Under the pieces are notes generated by a model. That model had not been told where the DNA came from and did no database searches. It was given only the letters and a program-made list of their open reading frames with translations. From JAFGIT01 sp016929465 [NCBI: Candidatus Coatesbacteria bacterium] (GTDB lineage Bacteria > B130-G9): a stretch of DNA of 6,577 nucleotides. This document shows positions 1-6,577 of the stretch, in pieces; the stretch's first letter is position 1, and each line of letters begins with the position of its first letter. Location: NCBI GenBank assembly GCA_016929465.1, contig JAFGIT010000145.1, forward strand, positions 1 through 6,577, read 5' to 3'. The translations under genes and the position numbers were made by a program.

Positions 1-712
1 AGTTATCGTATACTAAATTATCTCCTTCATAATGGCCGCTACCGAATCCGCAATCGACGGCCTTTTGCCATTTCAGATAAGGGCTATTACCTTCTTCCTC
101 GGTACCATCAGTGTACCAAACCTGACAACCTCCTCCGTTGCAAACGCCCATGAATAGCCAATCTTTGAATACTGCTGAAGAGTCAATGTGTGCATTCCCC
201 GTCTCCGATGGGTCAAACCAATCTTCGGCAACTTGCACCCAAGATCCCGGCTTTGGAGGGTAATCGCTTCGCCAGACCTGGGATCTATTCGTCGAGCCTG
301 CCTCGACACCAACGTAGAGCTCTGTTCTAGTTCCACCTTCGTTAAGAGGCCTCGCAAACTGCTGAATGGCAAATGCCTGGCCTCTATATCGATTACCATA
401 TTCATCGAAACCATCATAATTTACTTGTTCGAACTCGTTATCGGACAAAGGCCTAAGATCTGCGGACCAATAGCAGGATAGCGTCCGTGGATGGGCCATA
501 AGAATCTGTGCACGTGTCGCATTTCCGGTTTGCGCGCTGTCGGGGGAGATTTGAGCGTTATTGCGAAATATTGCGATATTTCTTTCACCCAAACCACCAA
601 TCAATGTATCTCTAGGCTCTTCCATCGTCCCCCTTGCGTTTGGCATACCCAAAGCAGAGAAGAATGACGTTAAGGCCATTATCGTGATAATCAAGATAAG
701 CTCGGCTCTCAT
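1..712 (-). CDS. Secreted beta-propeller-like repeat protein, 5' part (C-terminus beyond left edge)
   Basis: The reading frame is open from an ATG at 712-710 to the left edge: 237 codons with no stop, so the gene is truncated by the window. The start is supported by an AGAGG Shine-Dalgarno site at 721-725, 8 bases upstream. Residues 1 to about 22 look like a signal peptide: a short charged N-terminus (MRAE) and then the hydrophobic LILIITIMALTSFF, so export is likely. The mature part shows imperfect repeats. The pattern is Gly-Phe-Asp...Asn-Arg-Tyr...Ala-Phe, then 'ELYVGVEAG', then 'QVWRSD' with Trp, followed by a second round with 'WLFMGVCNGGGCQVWYTDG'. The LYVG...VWRSD...W...V repeat is typical of beta-propeller blades in secreted bacterial proteins. 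The fold assignment is an inference from this repeat, and no catalytic residues can be named. The gene has its own strong promoter and a structured leader, and is not obviously linked to the chemotaxis genes. Confidence 0.72.
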   Translation of the reverse strand, partial: MRAELILIITIMALTSFFSALGMPNARGTMEEPRDTLIGGLGERNIAIFRNNAQISPDSAQTGNATRAQILMAHPRTLSCYWSADLRPLSDNEFEQVNYDGFDEYGNRYRGQAFAIQQFARPLNEGGTRTELYVGVEAGSTNRSQVWRSDYPPKPGSWVQVAEDWFDPSETGNAHIDSSAVFKDWLFMGVCNGGGCQVWYTDGTEEEGNSPYLKWQKAVDCGFGSGHYEGDNLVYDN

Positions 713-734
713 ATTCAATACCTCTGAATAGGGC

Positions 735-788
735 CTGCATCCGGGAAAAACGCCACCGTCGAGGGGGTGATGTTTCTCAAGAATGCAG
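735..788 (-). promoter_or_regulatory. Long leader hairpin upstream of the secreted propeller gene
   Basis: Read on the minus strand, bases 788-781 (CTGCATTC) pair with 742-735 (GGATGCAG) over 8 bp including one G-U. After a 2x2 internal loop, 778-772 pairs with 745-751 (7 bp). After one A/C mismatch, 770-766 pairs with 753-757 (5 bp). An 8-base loop, CCCTCGAC, closes the structure. In total there are about 20 bp in a 54-base element inside the predicted 5' leader, ending 10 bases before the Shine-Dalgarno site. No T-run follows the stem, so it is not a standard terminator. The loop contains CCTC, complementary to the GAGG of the ribosome binding site at 721-724. It does not match a riboswitch class I recognise. 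A regulatory role is inferred. Confidence 0.5.
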
Positions 789-851
789 AGACTAAAGAAA
801 ATCCTCTAAATGATCGATATTTCGAATAAGCACCTATATGTGTCTATATAT

Positions 852-880
852 AATATAAAGTGCTCTCAGAATATTGTCAA
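852..880 (-). promoter_or_regulatory. Sigma70-type promoter for the secreted propeller gene
   Basis: Read on the minus strand, there is a perfect -35 box TTGACA (880-875), a 17-base spacer, and a TATATT -10 box (857-852) inside an AT-rich stretch. Transcription would begin near position 845, giving a leader of about 130 bases before the ATG at 712. The -35 box starts only 7 bases beyond the 3' end of the elongator tRNA gene, so the tRNA unit and this gene sit back to back without a visible terminator between them. The match to consensus is strong, but activity is not shown. Confidence 0.72.
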
Positions 881-887
881 GGGCAAG

Positions 888-961
888 TGGCGGTGCAGGG
901 ACTTGAACCCCGGACTCCGCGGATATGAGCCGCGTGCTCTGACCAGCTGAGCTACACCGCC
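888..961 (-). tRNA. tRNA with anticodon CAT, probably elongator tRNA-Met
   Basis: A full cloverleaf can be drawn on the minus strand: acceptor GGCGGTG/CACCGCC, D-stem GCTC/GAGC, anticodon stem CGCGG/CCGCG with loop CTCATAT, a 5-base variable loop, and a T-stem with loop TTCAAGT. The anticodon CAT is at 925-927. The D-stem has the elongator-type C11:G24 pair, and the anticodon stem lacks the initiator's three G:C pairs next to the loop. The discriminator base is A (888), and CCA is not encoded because CTT follows. A CAT anticodon could also belong to the isoleucine tRNA whose C34 is modified to lysidine. The overall sequence looks more like elongator Met, but this is not certain. Confidence 0.9.
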
Positions 962-968
962 TTGTTTA

Positions 969-1045
<77 letters not shown>

Positions 1046-1093
1046 ACATGTCAAAAGAGGAAGTAGCGAGATCTCCGCGCTAGCCGCGAAGTC

Positions 1094-1390
1094 CTAGCTG
1101 CCAACTCCTTCGTTTTTCCAGTCGTCAGGAATCAGAATTATCAATTCATCCTTCCTGTGCAACAACAAGTTCTCGCGCAATATCTTCTCCGCGTATCTGG
1201 CATCGCTTCTGAGGCCCTTTATCTCCAGCATCAGTTCGCGATTTTCTTCGGCCTTCTTCAATACTTTCGGAGACCAGGATCTGAGTTCTGCGCGAAGCGC
1301 ATTCACCTCAGGAACCACATCCCTGAAAAAAGAGACCCATAATAGCCCAAAAACGCTTACGAAGACACAAAGCCAAAGCGCCTTCCACAT
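1094..1390 (-). CDS. FtsB/DivIC-like septum formation initiator family protein
   Basis: This is a 98-residue protein with the layout of the FtsB/DivIC family: a very short cytoplasmic N-terminus, one membrane helix (about residues 3-23), a coiled coil rich in Glu, Lys and Leu (about 26-62), and a short C-terminal segment. That segment carries the family signature 'ARYAEKILRENLLLHRKDE' followed by an IILIP strand, matching the usual AR..L.......K..E pattern. Family members act in the periplasm or outer leaflet in the FtsQLB divisome complex that activates septal peptidoglycan synthesis. The ATG at 1390 has an AGGAG site at 1400-1404, 9 bases upstream, and a good promoter lies further up. The gene stands between the MCP gene and two tRNAs, so neighbourhood gives no functional support. 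The family call is solid, but the exact orthologue is not settled. Confidence 0.8.
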   Translation of the reverse strand: MWKALWLCVFVSVFGLLWVSFFRDVVPEVNALRAELRSWSPKVLKKAEENRELMLEIKGLRSDARYAEKILRENLLLHRKDELIILIPDDWKNEGVGS

Positions 1391-1437
1391 TTACCAAAGC
1401 TCCTATAGAGAATCTCGTGAAGACGCAAACATGATAT

Positions 1438-1467
1438 AACATAGTGACTGACGACCCGAAATGTCAA
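1438..1467 (-). promoter_or_regulatory. Sigma70-type promoter for the FtsB-like gene and probably the two tRNAs
   Basis: Read on the minus strand, there is a perfect TTGACA (1467-1462), an 18-base spacer and TATGTT (1443-1438). The predicted start lies near 1431, about 40 bases before the ATG at 1390. Because no promoter is evident in the 48 bases between the FtsB-like stop and tRNA-fMet, this promoter may also drive the tRNA pair. Most of the 214-base gap 1391-1604 holds nothing else convincing. I see no clear minus-strand terminator for the MCP gene there. Confidence 0.6.
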
Positions 1468-1604
1468 GCGCAACGTCTTGGGTGATCATGTTGGGCTTTC
1501 TGTCAGGCACGCCGGGCCACTGCGCCCCTGAAGGGGTGTTTTTCACTCAAACATAGATACCGATGAATAATCCTCGATCGGGAGCATCCTGAGACTGCAT
1601 CCAC

Positions 1605-3147
1605 TTAGCTGGCGTTCTTCTCCGAGCCGAGATCGACTTGACCGACGATCTTCGCCAGGTCCTCCACAAATGCTCTCATCATGCCCGCTTGAGCCTTCAT
1701 TTCCTCCGAGGCGGAGGCTGACTGCTCAGCGCTCGCGGCATTCTGCTGTACGATGCTATCGACGTGACCCACCGCAGTATTCACCTGCTCGATGCCCACC
1801 GCTTGTTCCTTCGAGGCAGTTGCGATCTGCGCCACCAGGGCGGCGACCTGTTCCGCGCTCTCTGCAACCATCTTGAATTGGTCATTCGTGGTCCTTACTG
1901 CTTCTGATCCGCCGGCTATGGACTTGGCAGAGCCTTCGATGAGGATAGTCGTGCTTTTAGCCGCACCGGCGGTTCGCATCGCGAGATTTCTGACTTCATC
2001 TGCGACCACCGCAAAGCCAGCGCCAGCTTCACCCGCCTTTGCGGCCTCGACGGCTGCATTAAGCGCCAGGAGGTTCGTTTGGAATGCGATCTGATCGATG
2101 GTTCTTATTATTTTCTGCGTTTCTTCGGAGGAGTGAGCTATCTCCGCCATCAATCCGGTGACTCGGTCCATCGCGTCATTGGCGCGGTGTATCAGCGTTT
2201 TTGCTTCATCCATCAGCCTATTGGCTTGCTCTGCGCTATTGGCGTTTTCTTGGGTCACAGCGGACATTTCTTCGAGGGCGGATGATGTCTCCTGAATCGA
2301 GGCGGCCTGGTCGGATGATCCCCGGGCGAGTTCTCTGCTCGATGCTGCGAGTTGGTTCGATGTTGATGCCGTTCTTCCCGCGCCTTGCATCAATCCCGAA
2401 ACTGCCCTCGAAATGGTCTTGGTGACGGAGCGAGTGATTGAGAAACCAAATACACCCATGGCCAGGCCGGCTATGGCACCGATGATGACGAAAAGGAGCG
2501 TCATATTCTTGGAATATGAAATGAGCTCCGTCGATCTCGCACCGACCTCATCCCGCTTCCCGTTTACCTCGGCCATCTTCTGGGCTATCAGGTTCTTCTG
2601 CATCTCAATCAGCTTCTCGGTTGACCCTCGGAGCTCATGGAATGCCTTCTCTGCCGTTCCGCCATTACTGCTTTTGCGAGCGAACTTGAGCTTCATTGGA
2701 GATTTTGCCAGGTCAAAGACCTTCTCGGTCGACTCGATCCAGGATTCGAGGCTGGGCAGAACCTTGGATTGATAGAAGCTCAGCACTTCTTCATTAAAAT
2801 TGGTCGAGGCCAGCTGGAGAAATTCCTTTGTATTTTGGATATTCTCTTGGCTTATCGCGGCCGCTTCCGCGCTGCTCCGCTCGTCCGTCGCTACAAGTGC
2901 CATCTTCTCTGCTATCACCGCGCGGTGAAGAGCTCCATCCGCCTCCAGCACTGCCTGGATGCTGGCCCCCCAACTCCTCTACCAGCTGTTTCATGTCACG
3001 ATTAATCAGGGGCATGAACTCGTCCTTCACGACAGAGACGCTGCTCGAGGCCATCCGGGACATGCCAAACCACCCGAGTCCGCCCAGAACCATCACGCTA
3101 GCCACTGATAGAAGGGCGAGGGCAGCTATCTTCGTCCTTGTATTCAA
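1605..3147 (-). CDS. Methyl-accepting chemotaxis protein, frameshifted
   Basis: This is a transmembrane chemoreceptor. The reading frame begins at a TTG codon (3147) and breaks at a six-G tract (2971-2966 on the minus strand). Deleting one G joins 'VEEL' to 'ASIQAV' and gives a continuous 513-residue protein. Domains in order: TM1 (about 7-29), a helical periplasmic sensor (about 30-213) without an obvious Cache fold, TM2 (about 215-237), then a short linker with little or no HAMP. After this comes a long cytoplasmic bundle with methylation-type Glu/Gln-rich segments ('[13 protein letters not shown]' and '[13 protein letters not shown]'). The conserved signalling tip is at about 353-389 ('[17 protein letters not shown]', then '[13 protein letters not shown]'). 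No CheR-tethering pentapeptide is seen at the C-terminus. The part after the shift could only start alone at a GTG (2951) lacking a ribosome site, and would lose TM1. The break is either an assembly/sequencing indel or a real slippage mutation. Confidence 0.9.
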
Positions 3148-3153
3148 TTTATT

Positions 3154-3159
3154 CTCCTT
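3154..3159 (-). promoter_or_regulatory. Ribosome binding site that fixes the TTG start of the MCP gene
   Basis: AAGGAG lies 6 bases upstream of the TTG at 3147. The next in-frame Met codon is around residue 29 and would remove the first membrane helix, so the TTG is the credible start. Confidence 0.75.
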
Positions 3160-3182
3160 AATCTTGGGCTTATCGGTTGGAG

Positions 3183-3204
3183 GGATGGGCCGTCAGGCCC
3201 ATCC
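3183..3204 (-). other. Perfect 9-bp hairpin between the Cache gene and the MCP gene
   Basis: GGATGGGCC and GGCCCATCC are perfectly complementary around a 4-base loop, in the 93-base gap between the Cache stop (3241) and the MCP start (3147). No T-run follows on either strand, so it is not a canonical Rho-independent terminator. It may protect or terminate part of the transcript, or set different expression levels for the two genes. That role is inferred. No convincing promoter for the MCP gene was found in this gap, so the two genes are likely co-transcribed. Confidence 0.6.
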
Positions 3205-3240
3205 AGACTGATCCCCCCAGAGAGTCAACCGTATGCAGAA

Positions 3241-3852
3241 TCAGAGCCTGTCCACTGCGATCCCGTATGTTACTGCTCCGATGACGCTGCCGTCCTGGGC
3301 TACTATGGGCAAAGAGACCTGCTGCAGGACCACATTCGCCGAGCTGTCCAATTTGGCCTTCCCAACATCGATGCCACCTTTGGCATTATTGTATGAATTC
3401 TGCCATTTGGCCTCATCGCCCTGCCAGTAGTCACTCGTCATGTTGTTCTCGCCGACGACCGCGCCCTGATTATCCATCACAAAGGCTTCGATTATCACCG
3501 TGTGCTTTGCAACGATGCTTTTGATCTCCTTCGCGCAGGCGTTTCCGAGCTTCTCCACGTGGATCGGGAGCTCATCCTCAGCATCTATCCAAGCTTTGTC
3601 GATCTTCTTTATCTCGTCGAGGCTGACTCCCTTTGAGTTCTGGAGCTTGACCTCCCGGACAAACACCGTATTTGTGCACAGCGGCAGAAGCTCCTTCTTG
3701 GCGAAGGCCTTGAGATTGTCAGGCACCGAGCACCCGGTTATGTCATTGGCAAGTTTGGTTTGCCAATTGTCGATTGCGGCCCCGCTGGCGTATAATACGA
3801 AAAACGCAGCCATCAGCATCGTGAATAGACGACAGTCCATTCTTGCGTTCAT
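3241..3852 (-). CDS. Secreted stand-alone Cache/PDC-type sensor domain protein
   Basis: This is a 203-residue protein with an N-terminal signal peptide (hydrophobic core LFTMLMAAFFVLYASGAA, cleavage probably near residue 26) and no further membrane helix, so it should be periplasmic. The middle has a long helical part ('EIKKIDKAWIDAEDELP'). The C-terminal half shows the single-Cache/PDC pattern: a strand 'AFVMDNQGAVVGENN', then 'TSDYWQGDEAKWQNSYNN', and finally 'QQVSLPIVAQDGSVIGAVT' ending 'YGIAVDRL'. In the family such domains bind small ligands for receptors. Here the domain is not fused to a receptor but encoded just upstream of one. The start at 3852 has an excellent AGGAGG site (3858-3863) 5 bases away. 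The later Met at codon 5 is too far from it. The ligand cannot be named. Confidence 0.8.
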   Translation of the reverse strand: MNARMDCRLFTMLMAAFFVLYASGAAIDNWQTKLANDITGCSVPDNLKAFAKKELLPLCTNTVFVREVKLQNSKGVSLDEIKKIDKAWIDAEDELPIHVEKLGNACAKEIKSIVAKHTVIIEAFVMDNQGAVVGENNMTSDYWQGDEAKWQNSYNNAKGGIDVGKAKLDSSANVVLQQVSLPIVAQDGSVIGAVTYGIAVDRL

Positions 3853-4095
3853 TCCGTCCTCCTTTTCTTCATAGGTGTTTTGACAGATGCCTCGAGATGA
3901 GCAGTCCCAATTGACAGTCTATTGACCGAAATCGGCTTCATATCCGTAGGCATCGCTATCTCGAGCCTGTGGTTTCCTCCCGGATTGATGACCGGGAATC
4001 TCTCTCGATTTTCAGGATCAGCTCATCTTCCTGAGAGCCAGTCCATAATTGCATGTCTTAATATTGATGTCGTTTGCCACTTCAGCCTCGACCAT
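3849..4095 (-). pseudogene. Possible decayed small gene between cheB and the Cache gene (PilZ-like at best)
   Basis: The 270-base gap 3853-4122 has no intact gene. Two minus-strand frames may be pieces of one. Frame A runs from an ATG at 4095 to a TGA at 4018-4020 (25 codons, ending 'YGLALRKMS'). Frame B is open from 4022 to a TGA at 3849-3851 (57 codons), with no good start. It includes 'DPENRERFPVINPGG', 'HRLEIAMPTDM' and 'VNRLSIGTAHLEA', and its stop overlaps the ATG of the Cache gene (ATGA). A single +1 shift near 4021 would fuse them to about 81 residues. The RERFPV...EI...LSIG order loosely resembles an N-terminal PilZ domain (R..R and D.S..G motifs), but the second motif is degenerate and the domain would be incomplete. 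It may also be only non-coding sequence. A 6-bp inverted repeat (3978-3983 / 3992-3997) lies inside. Confidence 0.25.
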
Positions 4096-4122
4096 TTATC
4101 CATCGAATACTCATGCCTCGGA

Positions 4123-5618
<1,496 letters not shown>

Positions 5619-5626
<8 letters not shown>

Positions 5627-6005
5627 TGTCGGCCCCAAGTACTTGATCGATTACTTCTTTCACTAGTTCAGGAGTAAACGGCTTCCTGATGTATGCTCTG
5701 ACTCCTTTGGCCTTGAGTTCCTCAACCCTCGTCTGGCTGCCCTCGGTCGAAATGATTATCACGGGCGTGGTCTCCATGAGCCCATTTTCGGACATTTGTT
5801 CGACCATCTCTATTCCATTCATTTCGGGCATATTGATGTCGGCGAGGACAAGATCGACCCAGTTCTCCTCCAGGGCGGCAAGCCCTTCTTTCCCGTTTCC
5901 CGCCTCGAGCAGCTCACCCACATCGATACCGGCCAGAGTAAGCGTCTTTTTGATTACGGCCCGCACAATTGCGGAGTCATCTACGATCAGGATGTTGTAC
6001 GCCAT
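5619..6005 (-). CDS. CheY-like single-domain response regulator
   Basis: This is a 128-residue protein consisting of one receiver domain with no output domain. All catalytic positions are present: the acidic pair Asp9/Asp10 in '[11 protein letters not shown]', phosphoacceptor Asp56 in 'VLADINMPEMNG', Ser86 in 'VIIISTEGS' and Lys108 in 'IRKPF'. Such proteins work by binding a partner when phosphorylated, for example a flagellar switch, a pilus motor or another signalling protein. The ATG at 6005 follows the HDOD stop with no gap (TAAATG), and a purine-rich GGAAGGGAA just upstream can serve as the ribosome site. With the CheX phosphatase encoded directly downstream and overlapping, this receiver is the likely CheX substrate. 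Whether it controls motility or another output cannot be read from the sequence. Confidence 0.93.
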
Positions 6006-6577
6006 TTAGTTCCCTTCCATATTTTCCGCGAAGAGTTTTTTGGCTTCGGCGATACGCCCAATGGTCTCACAGGCGACTGACTCGAGCAGGTGAATCGTTA
6101 CGTTCAATCGAGCCAGCGAGTCCCTCGAAGGTCGATATTGAAGGCCATCTCTGCCCGTTCCGAAACCTCCGCTGAGACAAAGCGCGTCGGCGACATGGAC
6201 AACATCGATCGTCGCCTGATTGACATTGCCGCTTCCGGGCCTGTGATGATGTCGGACTACGTCAACAAGCACCTGAGGGAGTCCCCATTTCTCCAGGATG
6301 AGCGCCCCAATCTCAGCATGGTCTATCCCAAAACTTGCTCTTTCTTCCTCATCAAATGCGTCTCCGAGTTCCTGAAGCCTCGCTTCGATTCCATCGATCT
6401 CATCGGCGATGAAGGAGCCCAGAACGGGCTTGCCGATGTCGTGTAATAATGCTGCTGTGAAGGTTATGTCGGGCGCTTGCACGTGAATCGCCTTGGCGAT
6501 TTCCTCAGCGGTAATTGCGACAGCGATTGAGTGTTCCCAAAGCACGCCTTTGTCCAGGCCATATCCGGCAACTGAGC
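6006..6577 (-). CDS. HDOD/HD-domain signalling protein, C-terminal part (N-terminus beyond right edge)
   Basis: The frame is open from the right edge to a TAA at 6006-6008, 189 visible codons. A GTG at 6545 lies inside a conserved motif, so it is not the true start. The visible part matches the HDOD domain: 'GYGLDKGVLWEHSIAVA', then 'FTAALLHDIGKPVLG', 'GIDHAEIGALILEKWGLP', 'VVRHHHRP' and 'VVHVADALCLSGGFG'. The His, His-Asp and late Asp positions of classical HD hydrolases are all kept (EHS, LHD, VAD), unlike in many HDOD proteins where some are lost. A metal-binding or phosphodiesterase-like function therefore cannot be excluded. HDOD proteins commonly occur beside receiver domains and in chemotaxis or stress-signalling loci. 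The gene directly abuts the CheY-like gene, which suggests a shared operon. Confidence 0.85.
   Translation of the reverse strand, partial: SVAGYGLDKGVLWEHSIAVAITAEEIAKAIHVQAPDITFTAALLHDIGKPVLGSFIADEIDGIEARLQELGDAFDEEERASFGIDHAEIGALILEKWGLPQVLVDVVRHHHRPGSGNVNQATIDVVHVADALCLSGGFGTGRDGLQYRPSRDSLARLNVTIHLLESVACETIGRIAEAKKLFAENMEGN

Noticed and set aside
73-481. Open frames on both strands (114 and 97 codons) at the left end
   Set aside because: Both overlap the long signal-peptide-bearing propeller frame running from 712 to the edge, which has a promoter, a ribosome site and repeat motifs.
746-769. Possible Rho-independent terminator after the tRNAs (CACC/GGTG stem then GCG and five Ts on the minus strand)
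   Set aside because: The short stem is only part of a much longer hairpin in which the Ts are themselves paired, so it does not look like a terminator.
1670-2772. Several plus-strand open frames of 68 to 119 codons opposite the MCP gene
   Set aside because: They are antisense shadows of a GC-biased real coding sequence. They have no recognisable domains or ribosome sites, and the opposite strand encodes a clear MCP.
3887-4120. 8-base direct repeat (ATGCCTCG at 3887-3894 and 4113-4120) flanking the cheB-Cache gap, like a target-site duplication
   Set aside because: No terminal inverted repeats are visible inside, and an 8-base repeat in a gap of this size is expected by chance about half the time.

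Overview
The window is a bacterial chromosome segment in which every supported gene lies on the minus strand, so transcription runs from the right edge to the left. It encodes a chemotaxis / two-component signalling cluster, then a small divisome-type protein, two tRNA genes with anticodon CAT, and the start of a secreted protein. Bacterial origin is shown by the initiator tRNA, Shine-Dalgarno sites, sigma70-type promoters, and MCP/CheB/CheX/HDOD proteins. Signal peptides and a periplasmic sensor protein suggest a Gram-negative cell. The HDOD + receiver + CheX + CheB set and the style of MCP (almost no HAMP, long Ser/Ala/Gln-rich bundle) are common in Desulfobacterota (former Deltaproteobacteria). 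That placement is an inference and is not proven by the sequence.

Layout in transcription order. (1) 6577-6006: C-terminal part of an HDOD/HD-domain signalling protein, cut by the right edge. (2) 6005-5619: single-domain CheY-like receiver, whose ATG directly abuts the HDOD stop. (3) 5626-5150: CheX-like CheY-P phosphatase domain, overlapping the receiver gene by 8 bases. (4) 5157-4123: CheB methylesterase, overlapping the CheX gene by 8 bases and starting with GTG. These four genes are packed as one translationally coupled unit. (5) 4122-3853: about 270 bases with no intact gene, holding a possible decayed small gene. (6) 3852-3241: secreted stand-alone Cache/PDC-type sensor protein. (7) 3147-1605: methyl-accepting chemotaxis protein with a TTG start and a single-base frameshift in a G6 tract. 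A strong hairpin lies between (6) and (7). (8) 1390-1094: FtsB/DivIC-like protein with its own promoter. (9) 1045-969 and 961-888: tRNA-fMet and an elongator CAT tRNA, 7 bases apart. (10) 712-1: 5' part of a secreted beta-propeller-like protein. It is preceded by a near-perfect sigma70 promoter and a leader carrying a long hairpin.

The genes suggest a sensory module. The MCP, possibly helped by the soluble periplasmic Cache protein, would signal to a CheA/CheW complex that is not in this window. CheB would adjust MCP methylation, the CheY-like receiver would carry the output, CheX would dephosphorylate it, and the HDOD protein is a likely downstream effector or partner. No CheA, CheW or CheR is visible here. 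The points most worth a second look are the MCP frameshift, the Cache/MCP pairing, the decayed frame at 3849-4095, and the 54-base leader hairpin upstream of the secreted protein.
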